Part shown: positions 40,584 through 50,439 of the stretch, piece after piece
Layout of the letters: each line of letters starts with the position of its first letter
How positions within the stretch are numbered: the stretch's first letter is position 1
NCBI GenBank assembly: GCA_902602885.1
Contig: CACKSM010000003.1
Span: 1-64,000 of the forward strand
Length of the DNA stretch: 64,000 nucleotides
Direction: 5' to 3'
Source of the DNA: an uncultured Alphaproteobacteria bacterium
Lineage (GTDB): Bacteria > Pseudomonadota > Alphaproteobacteria > HIMB59 > GCA-002718135
The notes under the pieces: generated by a model
What the model was told of the DNA's origin: nothing
Seen by the model: only the letters and a program-made list of their open reading frames with translations
Database searches by the model: none
Translations under genes and position numbers: made by a program

Positions 40584-41507
40584 GTGAAAATTCTTGTTAT
40601 TTCGTCAAATCTTATTGGAGATACTATTCTATCAACTGGAGTAATAAATTATTTTAGTCAAAAATATCCTGAAACTAAATTTACATTTATAATTGGTCCA
40701 TCTGCTAAATCAATTTTCAAAAACTTTAAATCTGTAGAAAACATAATCACTGTTTCAAAAAAAAGATACAATATGCATTGGTTAGATATAATTTCTAATT
40801 GTTATGGAAAGAAGTGGGATATAATTATTGATTTTAGAAGTTCGTTGTTATCATATTTTTTAAAACATAAGCAAAAATTTATTTTTAAAAAAAAATCTAA
40901 TCTAAACCATGTACAGCAATTATCTAATTACTTTAAATTTGATTGTTCAGATTTGTTTATTGAGACAAATACAGAAGAAGAAGAAATAGTTACAAAACAT
41001 TTGACCGATGAATTTAAATATTTTGTTATATTTCCAGGTGGAAATTGGAAACCAAAAATTTGGAGTATTAAAAATTATAATTCACTATTAATCAAAATTT
41101 TATCTCAAAATAAAAATATTAAATTTATTTTAGTTGGTTCAAAGTCGGAAGAAGAAAATTATTTAAATGAAATAACAAAAAATATTGATAGTAATAAGAT
41201 AATTAATTTATTTGGTGCATCATTGACTCAAACTGCTGCTTATATGAAGAAATCAAAATTATTTATTGGAAATGATTCAGGATTATCACATATGGCTTCA
41301 GCCACAAAATTAAAGTCTATAGTATTATTTGGCCCAACAAATGATATGATTTATGGTCCATTTATGCAAGATTCACAAGTTATAAGAACAAATGAAAGCT
41401 ACGACCATTTTAAAAGTATAAATATTGATAAAAGAAAGTCCTATATGGACTCTATAAGCGTAGAAAAGATTTATTCTATATTACAAAAAAATAATTATTG
41501 TGAATAA
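40584..41507 (+). CDS. Glycosyltransferase family 9 (heptosyltransferase-like)
   Basis: ISSNLIGDTILSTGVINYF, FPGGNWKPKIW, FIGNDSGLSHMASA; GTG start. Confidence 0.9.
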   Translation: MKILVISSNLIGDTILSTGVINYFSQKYPETKFTFIIGPSAKSIFKNFKSVENIITVSKKRYNMHWLDIISNCYGKKWDIIIDFRSSLLSYFLKHKQKFIFKKKSNLNHVQQLSNYFKFDCSDLFIETNTEEEEIVTKHLTDEFKYFVIFPGGNWKPKIWSIKNYNSLLIKILSQNKNIKFILVGSKSEEENYLNEITKNIDSNKIINLFGASLTQTAAYMKKSKLFIGNDSGLSHMASATKLKSIVLFGPTNDMIYGPFMQDSQVIRTNESYDHFKSINIDKRKSYMDSISVEKIYSILQKNNYCE

Positions 41508-42534
41508 AAATATTGAAATAATTCAGCCTGATGATTGGCATGTACATTTTAGAGAAGGTGACATGTTAGAAATGGTTACTAATTTCTCCTCAAGAATAAA
41601 TAATAGATGTGTGGCAATGCCAAATACAGAAATTCCCATAACAGATACTAATAAAGCTTCTGCTTATAAAGAGCTTTTAAATAAAGCATCTAGTAATAAT
41701 TTTGAACCACTTATACCTTGTTATTTAAATGAAAATTTAGATTTAGAAGATTTTAGAAAAGGTATACAAAATAAAGTTTTCTTTGGGTCTAAACTTTATC
41801 CCTCAAATGCAACTACAAACTCAAGTCATGGGGTGAATGACATTTCAAAAATCTTTAAATTTTTAGAGATTTTAGAAGAAGAAAAAAGTCCATTACTAAT
41901 ACACGGTGAAAAAGTAGCTGAAGATATAGATATTTTTGATAGAGAAAAATATTTTATAGATGATGAATTAAGCATTATTAGAAAAAAATTCCCCCTTTTA
42001 AAAATCACACTTGAACATGTATCAACTTCATATGGAGTTAATTATGTGAAAGAAAATGAAAATATTGCAGGAACAATTACACCTCACCACATGCTTTTAA
42101 CAAAAAAAGATGTATTTCATGATGATTCTATTAATCCTCATCATTTTTGTATGCCAGTTGTTAAAAACGAAACAGATTTAATAGAATTAAGAAAAGCTGC
42201 ATGTCACAATAATTCCAAATTTTTTTTAGGTACGGACTCAGCACCACATCCAATTCAAGAAAAAAAACCAGATATGTCATCTAAGCCAGGCATATTTTCA
42301 TCTCCTTGCTCAATAGAATTATATGCAGAAATTTTTGACCAAGAAAATGCAATTGATAAGTTAGAGATATTTTGTTCAATTAATGGTGCAAAACATTATA
42401 GTTTTCCAATCAATGATAAAAAAATTAAATTAGAAAAAAAAGAATGGATTATGTCAGAATTATCTAGTTATAATGACATTCAGGTTAAGAATTTTTATGC
42501 TAATAAAAAAATTAATTGGAAAGTAGTCCATTAA
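41500..42534 (+). CDS. pyrC: Dihydroorotase
   Basis: QPDDWHVHFREGDML, AMPNTEIPIT, GTDSAPHPIQEK; GTG start. Confidence 0.94.
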   Translation: MNKNIEIIQPDDWHVHFREGDMLEMVTNFSSRINNRCVAMPNTEIPITDTNKASAYKELLNKASSNNFEPLIPCYLNENLDLEDFRKGIQNKVFFGSKLYPSNATTNSSHGVNDISKIFKFLEILEEEKSPLLIHGEKVAEDIDIFDREKYFIDDELSIIRKKFPLLKITLEHVSTSYGVNYVKENENIAGTITPHHMLLTKKDVFHDDSINPHHFCMPVVKNETDLIELRKAACHNNSKFFLGTDSAPHPIQEKKPDMSSKPGIFSSPCSIELYAEIFDQENAIDKLEIFCSINGAKHYSFPINDKKIKLEKKEWIMSELSSYNDIQVKNFYANKKINWKVVH

Positions 42535-42551
42535 TCTTTATAGAAATATTA

Positions 42552-42908
42552 ATGTCATTAGGAACAAAAATCTATACTTGGCTTAAGGGAAACTTAGTTG
42601 GTAGTGATGAATTAGGAAATAAATATTACTGCAGTTCTAAAGATTCTAAAAATTTAAAAGCAAAAAGATGGGTGATTTTTAAAGGCGAAATAGAAGCTTC
42701 AAATATACCACCACACTGGCATGCCTGGCTTCACAAATCGATTGATAATCCTCCACTTGACTATTCGCATAAATATAAATGGCAAAAAAATCATAAACCA
42801 AATATGACTGGTACTAGTGATGCATATTTCCCATCATCTCATCCTCTTTCAAAAAATTATGACCCAGAAAAAAAAGAAGAAGAATATAAATCTTGGACTC
42901 CTAATTAG
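42552..42908 (+). CDS. NADH:ubiquinone oxidoreductase subunit NDUFA12 family
   Basis: VGSDELGNKYYCSS, RWVIFKGEIEASNIPPHWHAWLH. Confidence 0.93.
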   Translation: MSLGTKIYTWLKGNLVGSDELGNKYYCSSKDSKNLKAKRWVIFKGEIEASNIPPHWHAWLHKSIDNPPLDYSHKYKWQKNHKPNMTGTSDAYFPSSHPLSKNYDPEKKEEEYKSWTPN

Positions 42909-43263
42909 AGTAACATTTTTTTTTCTTCTACCGTTAACTGTTTCTGCTGAGACTATTGAAAAAAAATATGCTTCTTTTAAGTTATTAAACAAGACTACTA
43001 ATAAAGTTTCTACTAAGGATATTTTGGTAAGATCGAAAATATCATGGGAAACTTTAAATATTGAAGTTTTGTATTGCGGTAGCACTCCTCCAACTGAAAT
43101 TCCTGAAGACTATGTTTTGATAGATGTATACGATACTATCAATAATGAAAATACTAATATTTATAAAGGCTGGATGATTTCTTCTTCCCCCGATGTTACT
43201 CCTTTAGAAAATCCTATTTATGATCTTTGGTTAGTTGGTTGTAGTAACGATAAGACTTCTTGA
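42859..43263 (+). CDS. DUF2155 domain-containing protein
   Basis: Signal-peptide-like N-terminus from MTQKKKKKN; FKLLNKTTNKVSTKDI...YKGWMISSSPDVTPLENPIYDLWLVGC; conserved neighbour of NDUFA12 and aat. Confidence 0.85.
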   Translation: MTQKKKKKNINLGLLIRVTFFFLLPLTVSAETIEKKYASFKLLNKTTNKVSTKDILVRSKISWETLNIEVLYCGSTPPTEIPEDYVLIDVYDTINNENTNIYKGWMISSSPDVTPLENPIYDLWLVGCSNDKTS

Positions 43264-43871
43264 AAATTATTAACTTCCTTAAAAAAACTTTCAATCTCTA
43301 AACTTTCTTTTAGTTTATTTTCATAAATTTCAGTTTCCATCTCATACGCTCCAAACTGAACTAAATGAGGATTGAAAAACTGTGAATCTAAAATAGAAAA
43401 ATTATTTTTTTTTAATATTGCCAATAAATAAAGTAGACAAAACTTACTTGTATTGGTCTTTAAACTAAACATGCTTTCACCAAAAAAACATGATCCTATA
43501 TGTAAACCGTATAAACCACCAATCAGATTATCATCTTCATAACATTCTACACTGTGACATTTACCTATTTTGTGTAATTCAATATATGTATCTAAAATAA
43601 TTTCATTAATCCAAGTATCTTGATCTTTTCTTTTAATTTCTTTGCATAACTCTATAACTTTTGCAAAATTTTGATCAATTTTAAAACTATATTTTGTTTT
43701 TTTAAACTCACTAAAAAGTTTCTTTGGATAATGAAAATTTGAAATTGGAATGATAAATCTTAATTTGGGTTTATAAAATTTTATTTCTTCAGAATACTTA
43801 CTATCAGCCATCGGAAAGTAAGCTTTTTTATAAAATTCTATTAAGCTGTTTAAATCAATTATTTTACTCAA
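43218..43871 (-). CDS. aat: Leucyl/phenylalanyl-tRNA-protein transferase
   Basis: GGLYGLHIGSCFFGESMFS, LDSQFFNPHLVQFGAYE. Confidence 0.9.
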   Translation of the reverse strand: MSKIIDLNSLIEFYKKAYFPMADSKYSEEIKFYKPKLRFIIPISNFHYPKKLFSEFKKTKYSFKIDQNFAKVIELCKEIKRKDQDTWINEIILDTYIELHKIGKCHSVECYEDDNLIGGLYGLHIGSCFFGESMFSLKTNTSKFCLLYLLAILKKNNFSILDSQFFNPHLVQFGAYEMETEIYENKLKESLEIESFFKEVNNFQEVLSLLQPTNQRS

Positions 43872-45195
43872 TTAAATTTGACATAAAATTAATGTTGTAA
43901 CTTCCTCTTTTAAATTCATCAGTTTGAATAATTTTTTGATGTAGTTGAATATTAGTATTTATTCCCATAATTACATATTCTTCTAGTGCTCTATTCATTT
44001 TTTTTAGAGCTTCTGATCTTGTTGCGCCATAGGTAATTAGCTTACCAATCATGCTATCATAGTGGGATGGAATTGAGTATCCATCATAAACCGCTGAATC
44101 TACTCGAATGCCTAGTCCTCCAGGTTGATGATATTGTGTTATCTTACCAGGTGATGGTATAAAACTCTCTGGATGTTCGGCATTAATTCGGCATTCAATT
44201 GAACTACCTTTAAGTTTTATATCCTCTTGTTTGATTGTAAGTTTTTCACCATTAGCAACAAGAATTTGTTCCTTAACAAGATCTATTCCGGTAACCATTT
44301 CTGTTACTGGGTGCTCAACTTGTAATCTTGTATTCATTTCCATAAAATAAAATTCATTATTTTCATATAAAAATTCTAATGTTCCAACTCCTTCATATCT
44401 GATTTCTTTCATAGATTTTCTACAAAGTTCGGAAATTTTTTCTCTATTTTCATTTGTTAAAACTGAACTTGGACTCTCTTCAATAAGTTTTTGATGTTTT
44501 CTTTGAATTGAGCAATCTCTTTCTCCAAGAGTAACAACATTTCCAAATGAATCACAAAGAACTTGAATTTCGATATGTTTTGGAGATGTTAAAAATTTTT
44601 CTAAATAAACATTTTCATCATTAAATGATTTTTTTGCTTCAATTTTTGCTTCATTTATAGCTTTATTCAAATCATCTTCTTCTGTGACAATTCTCATTCC
44701 TTTTCCACCACCACCACTCGCTGCTTTTACTATAATTGGGTATTTTACTTTTTTTATAAATTCTTCAATTTTAATTTTATCACTTAAATCATTTATTCCT
44801 TTTACTGTGGGCACTCCAGTTTCATCCATTATTTTTTTTGCATCAATTTTGTTACCCATCATTTTAATATGTTCTGATTTTGGTCCAATAAATTTAATAT
44901 TGTGTTCTTCAATAATTTCGGCAAACCTTTGATTTTCACTTAAAAAACCATATCCAGGATGAATTGCATCTACATCAGTTAATGTTGCAGCAGTTATAAT
45001 TGCAGGTATGTTTAAATAACTGGATTGTGCAGAAGCTGGTCCAACACAAATACTTTCATCTGCCATTCTTACATGCATTGCATTTTCATCAACATCAGAG
45101 TGAATGGCTACAGTTTTTATTCCTAATTCCCTGCAGGCTCTAAGAACACGTAAAGCAATTTCACCTCTATTAGCTATCAGTATTTTTTTGAACAT
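43864..45195 (-). CDS. accC: Acetyl-CoA carboxylase biotin carboxylase subunit
   Basis: FKKILIANRGEIALRVLRACRELGI, ASGGGGKGMRIV, EMNTRLQVEHPVTEM. Confidence 0.97.
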   Translation of the reverse strand: MFKKILIANRGEIALRVLRACRELGIKTVAIHSDVDENAMHVRMADESICVGPASAQSSYLNIPAIITAATLTDVDAIHPGYGFLSENQRFAEIIEEHNIKFIGPKSEHIKMMGNKIDAKKIMDETGVPTVKGINDLSDKIKIEEFIKKVKYPIIVKAASGGGGKGMRIVTEEDDLNKAINEAKIEAKKSFNDENVYLEKFLTSPKHIEIQVLCDSFGNVVTLGERDCSIQRKHQKLIEESPSSVLTNENREKISELCRKSMKEIRYEGVGTLEFLYENNEFYFMEMNTRLQVEHPVTEMVTGIDLVKEQILVANGEKLTIKQEDIKLKGSSIECRINAEHPESFIPSPGKITQYHQPGGLGIRVDSAVYDGYSIPSHYDSMIGKLITYGATRSEALKKMNRALEEYVIMGINTNIQLHQKIIQTDEFKRGSYNINFMSNLIE

Positions 45196-45641
45196 TATTC
45201 AAAAATTATAAGAGTGTCACCATATTCAACGGGCTGGCTATTCAACGCGACTATTTTTTTGATAACTCCAGATCTAGGAGCTTTAATTTCATTAAAAGTT
45301 TTCATCGCCTCAATTAACAATAAAGTATCACCGGCTTTAACATGTTGACCAACTTTAATATAAGGCTGCGAATTTGGATCAGCAGAAAGATAAGCTACTC
45401 CTACCATTGGAGATTTAACAATATTATCTTCATTTACAACATCATTTTTATTTTCAACCTCTTTAACTTCAGTATTTTTTTCTATTTTTTGAACGGAAAC
45501 ATTGTTTTCAATGAAGTCATTTGAAGTAATCTCAATTTCATAATCATTTTTTTTTATTTTTATTTTAGCAACACTATTGATTTTTGATTCTTTAACGATT
45601 AACTTTATATTCTCTAAATCTGTTTTATCTATTTTAGTCAT
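45195..45641 (-). CDS. accB: Acetyl-CoA carboxylase biotin carboxyl carrier protein
   Basis: LLIEAMKTFNEIKAP biotinylation motif. Confidence 0.95.
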   Translation of the reverse strand: MTKIDKTDLENIKLIVKESKINSVAKIKIKKNDYEIEITSNDFIENNVSVQKIEKNTEVKEVENKNDVVNEDNIVKSPMVGVAYLSADPNSQPYIKVGQHVKAGDTLLLIEAMKTFNEIKAPRSGVIKKIVALNSQPVEYGDTLIIFE

Positions 45642-45643
45642 AC

Positions 45644-46081
45644 TTATTTATAAATTAATTTGCATAATGCTTCAATTCCTAGAAGATAACTATTTCCACC
45701 AAATCCGCATATCAAACCATGCACTCCTTCGGAAGTAATACTTTTTTTTCTATAATCCTCTCTTGAATAAATATTTGAAAGATGAATTTCTATCTTGGGC
45801 TTATTTATTGCTCTTAATGAATCTAGAATGGCTATTGATGAATGAGTAAATGCTGCTGGATTGATAATTAGACCATCAAATTTATCATTTACTTCATGAA
45901 TTTTATCAATTATCTCGCCTTCGTTATTAGATTGGAAAAAAATAATTTCTAAGTTCTTCTCTATACCTTTTTTTTCACAATCAGATTTAATCTTATCTAA
46001 ACTGTCTTTGCCATAAATATCATCTTCTCTATTACCTAATAGATTTAGGTTAGGGCCATTAATAATTATTATTTTTTTCAT
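45644..46081 (-). CDS. aroQ: 3-dehydroquinate dehydratase, type II
   Basis: IINGPNLNLLGNRE, NEGEIIDKIHE, INPAAFTHSSIAILDSL. Confidence 0.95.
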   Translation of the reverse strand: MKKIIIINGPNLNLLGNREDDIYGKDSLDKIKSDCEKKGIEKNLEIIFFQSNNEGEIIDKIHEVNDKFDGLIINPAAFTHSSIAILDSLRAINKPKIEIHLSNIYSREDYRKKSITSEGVHGLICGFGGNSYLLGIEALCKLIYK

Positions 46082-46082
46082 T

Positions 46083-47141
46083 CTATTTAAAATGCTTACT
46101 TAATTTTAAACCTTGGTTCTGATAATTTGATTTAATATCTTTTCCGTATACAATATTACTATTTTTGTTCAACTTTTCATATTTAATTCTAGCTATAGTT
46201 TGACCATCTTCTAACAAAAAAGGCACTTCATTTGTTTTTACTTCCAGAACTGCATATGATCCTCTACCTAGACCAAAACCAGGATCAAAAAAACCTGCAT
46301 AATGTGCTCTGAAGTCTCCAATGCCTGTATCGTATGGTATCATTTCTCCAGCTAAATTTGATGGTATTACTACTTTCTCTTTTGATCTTAAAATATAAAA
46401 CTTGTTTTTTTCAATTACTAATTTTTTATTGTCTTTTTTAATTATATTCCAAAAATCATTTATTTTATGAGATTTAATTTTAGAAAAATTAAGCACTGGA
46501 GTATGTTTTTTGGCTACGTAAGCAACTATATTTGATCCAGCTAGTTCAACTGATAACTTTAATCCGTTATCAATTTTAACATTGTCTCTAGTTTGATTTG
46601 AAATTTTTCGTTTTTTATTCAGGTTAATTAGTTGTTTATCAGTCAAATAATTATGATTTTTACTCACAAGTCTCAATTGATTTAAAGAATTATTTTTTTT
46701 AAAAGATATATCAAATGATCTTGATGTTATTTCTAAAAAAATCTCACCTTTATAATTTTTAGGAATTTTTTCGTATTCTTCTGCATAATCAACAAGTGTT
46801 CTGCAAAAAATATCTAATCTCCCGGTGCTACTTTTAGGGTTGCAGTGACCAAATATATTATTTTTCAAGTAAAGACTTTCATTCAGTTTAACAATGTAAG
46901 TCTTGTTTTTTCTAAATATAAATTCTTTACTTAGATTTATTTTTTTAATAGCTAAATCTTTTAATTTATCTCTAACTTTTGAATTATAGGATAAAAAGCT
47001 ATACTTAATTTCATAGCATTCCTCACTTAATGACAAATCCATGCTTGATGGTTGTATTTGATTATTTTTAATATTTTCAGTGATTATTAAATTTTTATTA
47101 ATTAAATTTATATAATCTTGATATACTAGAGATCCACTCAT
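46083..47141 (-). CDS. 2'-deoxycytidine 5'-triphosphate deaminase, double-domain alphaproteobacterial form
   Basis: GHCNPKSSTGRLDIFCR, GIGDFRAHYAGFFDPGFGLG; two dUTPase/dCTP-deaminase-like halves. Confidence 0.82.
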   Translation of the reverse strand: MSGSLVYQDYINLINKNLIITENIKNNQIQPSSMDLSLSEECYEIKYSFLSYNSKVRDKLKDLAIKKINLSKEFIFRKNKTYIVKLNESLYLKNNIFGHCNPKSSTGRLDIFCRTLVDYAEEYEKIPKNYKGEIFLEITSRSFDISFKKNNSLNQLRLVSKNHNYLTDKQLINLNKKRKISNQTRDNVKIDNGLKLSVELAGSNIVAYVAKKHTPVLNFSKIKSHKINDFWNIIKKDNKKLVIEKNKFYILRSKEKVVIPSNLAGEMIPYDTGIGDFRAHYAGFFDPGFGLGRGSYAVLEVKTNEVPFLLEDGQTIARIKYEKLNKNSNIVYGKDIKSNYQNQGLKLSKHFK

Positions 47142-48442
47142 TAATTTACATTCTCAATTATATTAACAAGTTTTAATAAGTCACTATCATTAGTACTTTT
47201 AAAATTTTTAATTTCAATATCAACAACTTCTTTTTTTATATCATTAATTGATAAAAAAAACTTAAAGAAATCCAACCATTCATTTTTATTTAATTTTTGT
47301 GCTAGTTCAAAATATTTAAATAGAACATTTTTATTATTGTAAAATTTATATAAAAGATTTTTATTATTTTGAAAAATTATTTCTGTGTCACTATTAGATA
47401 AATTTTTTATTTCTATATTTTCAAATATTCTAATTTGAGCATAATAATTTAAAGGATATTTTTCTAAATTTTTTTTATAGAATTTTTTAGCTTCTTTAGT
47501 ATATCCATAAGAGAATAATATATCTGCTTTAGTTTCTAGTAAAAAATTATTATTATTGTTTTTGATTATTTCATTTAAATTCTGTAGGGACATTTTTAGA
47601 TTTCCACTTCTAGCTAATTTAATTGATTCTGCATAAGTTTTAAAAGGTTCATTTAATTCACTTAAAACTTCCTCATTATCACTATAACCTAAAAATTTTG
47701 CTTTTATGTAGTTAAATCTTTTATTATATCTTTCATTAAAATTATTAGTTTTATTGTCTTCGAAGTTTTTTATTAATAAAATCCTATCCTCAAAATATGG
47801 ATGAGTACTAACTCTTTGATCATCTTTTGAAAAACCTTTATTTAATAATTTTTGCTCTATTGTTTCTAATAATGTTTGAATAGATTTAGAATTAGTTCTA
47901 AGTAAACTTAGTGTTTTCAAGGCATATAAATCTGCTTCCATTTCTTGATCTTTACTAAAAATAATATATTGATTTGATAAAGCTCCTGAAGTAAGAATAT
48001 TGCCTTGTAACAATTGAGAATTCTGAGTTAATGCTGATCCAGCTATTACAGATAAAAGCCCTAACGTATTATATTTTTTAATATTTTCTATTGTTTTTTT
48101 TCTAAGTGCAATATGATTGAGATCTATATGGCCAACTTCATGAGCTAATACTGACAATAATGCAACATAATCTGAGCAATGAATAATTAAGCCTGAATTA
48201 ATATGTATTACATTATTAATATCTACAAAAGCATTTATTTCATTACTATTATTTAATTTAAAATTAATTTTTTTATTTATTTTATTTACTTCAATAATAT
48301 CTTCAATAATTTCTTTAACAAATTCTTCTGTTTCGTAATCTAGTATTTGTGAACTATAACAAATGTTTGAAGAAAAAATAAAAAATAACAAATATATTGA
48401 TATTTTTTTAAGACCACCATCCAGTTTTTTCTTCATCTTCAT
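47141..48442 (-). CDS. M48 family metallopeptidase with TPR-like C-terminus (BepA-like)
   Basis: Signal peptide, VLAHEVGHIDLNH, DQEMEADLYALKTL. Confidence 0.88.
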   Translation of the reverse strand: MKMKKKLDGGLKKISIYLLFFIFSSNICYSSQILDYETEEFVKEIIEDIIEVNKINKKINFKLNNSNEINAFVDINNVIHINSGLIIHCSDYVALLSVLAHEVGHIDLNHIALRKKTIENIKKYNTLGLLSVIAGSALTQNSQLLQGNILTSGALSNQYIIFSKDQEMEADLYALKTLSLLRTNSKSIQTLLETIEQKLLNKGFSKDDQRVSTHPYFEDRILLIKNFEDNKTNNFNERYNKRFNYIKAKFLGYSDNEEVLSELNEPFKTYAESIKLARSGNLKMSLQNLNEIIKNNNNNFLLETKADILFSYGYTKEAKKFYKKNLEKYPLNYYAQIRIFENIEIKNLSNSDTEIIFQNNKNLLYKFYNNKNVLFKYFELAQKLNKNEWLDFFKFFLSINDIKKEVVDIEIKNFKSTNDSDLLKLVNIIENVN

Positions 48443-50330
48443 TTATTTCACTCTCGATTAAATTTAGATCCTTTTCAGTATCAATTTTATTATCTTCTTT
48501 TATTTCATTATCATTTAAATCATTTTTCTTAATACTCTTTTTTGTTTTTTTAGTTTTTATTATTTTCTTTTTTTTAGTAACTTTAGTAGTTTTATTTTTC
48601 TTTTTTTCACTTATTTTTTCAGGACCTTTGGAATGATTATTTTCATCAATTTCAATTAAAGGATCGTGCAAAGAATATTGTGGATCAAAATAAAAATTGA
48701 TTTTTGATTCAAATTTATTTTCTAATGAATTTATCTCAATCTTTTTATTATTTAATAAATATTCTGCTAATCCACTATTACATTTAACGTTGATTATTGA
48801 ATTTTTGTTTTCAGAGATTTTTTCTTTAATCACTTTTAATATTTGATCTATTATTGAAGAAGAATTTAAAATTAAACCTGATCCTTTACAATAATTACAT
48901 CTTTCAAAAGATTTATCTATTAAACTGGATCTTAATCTTTGTCTTGATAACTCCATTAATCCAAACATACTTATTCTTCCAATTTGAACTCTCGCTCTAT
49001 CTCTTACAAGGGCAGTTTTTAAACTTTTTTCTACTTTAAAATTATTTCGATAATCATCCATATCAATGAAATCTATAACTACTAAGCCTCCGAGATCCCT
49101 CAATCTTAGTTGTCTTGCTATCTCTACTGCAGCTTCTAAATTTGTTTTTAATGCTGTATTTTCAATATTTCTCTCAGAGGTATTTTTACCAGAATTTACA
49201 TCTACAGCCACTAATGCTTCAGTTGTGTTAATTACAATAGAACCTCCAGATTTTAATTTTACATTTAGACTAAAAAGATCATTAATTTGAGTTTCAATAT
49301 TATTGGAAGCAAAAAGTGAGTTTTCATCGGATTTGTATTGTTTTATTTTTTTTACAAATGTCGGTGCTAAATTTTTTGTAATTTTTTTAACTTTATCGTA
49401 TCCATCTTTACCTTCAACTAAAATTTTTTCTACATCTTCACTTAGCATATCTCTGATTGCTCTTTTTAAAATATTGCCTTCTTCATGAATCATTTCGGGT
49501 GCTTCTGATTTTAAAGTAATTTCTCTAATTTTATTCCATTGGCTTACAAGGAATGATAGATCTTTTGAAATTTCTTTTTTTGTCCTTCCAATCCCAGCTG
49601 TTCTTACAATTACAGACATTTTTTCTGGTATTTCTACTGATGATAAAATCTGCTTTAATTTTTTTCTTTCTTCTATATCTCCAATTTTTCTTGATATTCC
49701 ATCACTATTCATACTATTTGGCATTAGGACACAATATCTTCCTGCAAAAGATAAATATGTTGTTAGTGCTGCACCTTTTAAACCTCTTTCTTCCTTGTTG
49801 ATCTGAACAAGTAAAACTTGTTTAGGTCGAATTACATCTTGAATTTTATATTTTCTAAAAAAATTGAAATATTCTTTTCTTGGACTTAATTTTTTATTTT
49901 TTCTTTTTCTTATAGAAATAGTTTTTTCATCTGTGTTGTCTTGTTGTTCTTCAGATTTAGTTTCAATATTGTCATTCTCAGATTCATCTAACTCATTATC
50001 ATTTTCAGAGTTTTGTAAATCATCATCTTCTTTTTCATTATTTATTTTATCGTTAAGTTCTTTTATTTTTTCTTCATCTACAGCAGGAATCTTAAAATAA
50101 TCCGGGTGTATTTCTGTAAGTGGTAGGAAACCGTTTCTATTTGCTCCAAAATCAACAAATGCCGCTTGAAGAGAGGGTTCTATTCTTGTAATTTTTGCTA
50201 GATAAACATCCCCTTTAACTGCATTTTTTTTATTTGTTTCAATTTCAAAATCGTCAAGTTTACCGTCGTCTGTAACTGCAATTCTTGTTTCAATGTTATT
50301 TGTTGTATCGATAAGTATATTTTTTGACAT
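48408..50330 (-). CDS. rne: Ribonuclease E/G
   Basis: S1 domain with acidic insert, LVVIDFIDMD, QIGRISMFGLMELSRQRLR, CNYCKGSG Zn-link; C-terminal ...GWWS. Confidence 0.94.
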   Translation of the reverse strand: MSKNILIDTTNNIETRIAVTDDGKLDDFEIETNKKNAVKGDVYLAKITRIEPSLQAAFVDFGANRNGFLPLTEIHPDYFKIPAVDEEKIKELNDKINNEKEDDDLQNSENDNELDESENDNIETKSEEQQDNTDEKTISIRKRKNKKLSPRKEYFNFFRKYKIQDVIRPKQVLLVQINKEERGLKGAALTTYLSFAGRYCVLMPNSMNSDGISRKIGDIEERKKLKQILSSVEIPEKMSVIVRTAGIGRTKKEISKDLSFLVSQWNKIREITLKSEAPEMIHEEGNILKRAIRDMLSEDVEKILVEGKDGYDKVKKITKNLAPTFVKKIKQYKSDENSLFASNNIETQINDLFSLNVKLKSGGSIVINTTEALVAVDVNSGKNTSERNIENTALKTNLEAAVEIARQLRLRDLGGLVVIDFIDMDDYRNNFKVEKSLKTALVRDRARVQIGRISMFGLMELSRQRLRSSLIDKSFERCNYCKGSGLILNSSSIIDQILKVIKEKISENKNSIINVKCNSGLAEYLLNNKKIEINSLENKFESKINFYFDPQYSLHDPLIEIDENNHSKGPEKISEKKKNKTTKVTKKKKIIKTKKTKKSIKKNDLNDNEIKEDNKIDTEKDLNLIESEINEDEEKTGWWS

Positions 50331-50439
50331 AATGCCGAAACTCCGTAAAAATTTTTATATATTAAAGTCATTTTTGAATATCTGTATAATATTTGCCTAA
50401 TGTCACATTTTTAACTATTTCACAATGTAGTTTATAAAT

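Noticed and set aside
41826-42008. Remaining shadow ORFs (36191-36460 -, 42849-43085 -, 44684-44932 +, 45342-45524 +, 48854-50100 + set, 52569-52766 -, 53184-53456 -, 55250-55516 +, 55784-56077 -, 60487-60669 -)
   Set aside because: Overlap confident genes and look like compositional artefacts of AT-rich coding DNA.
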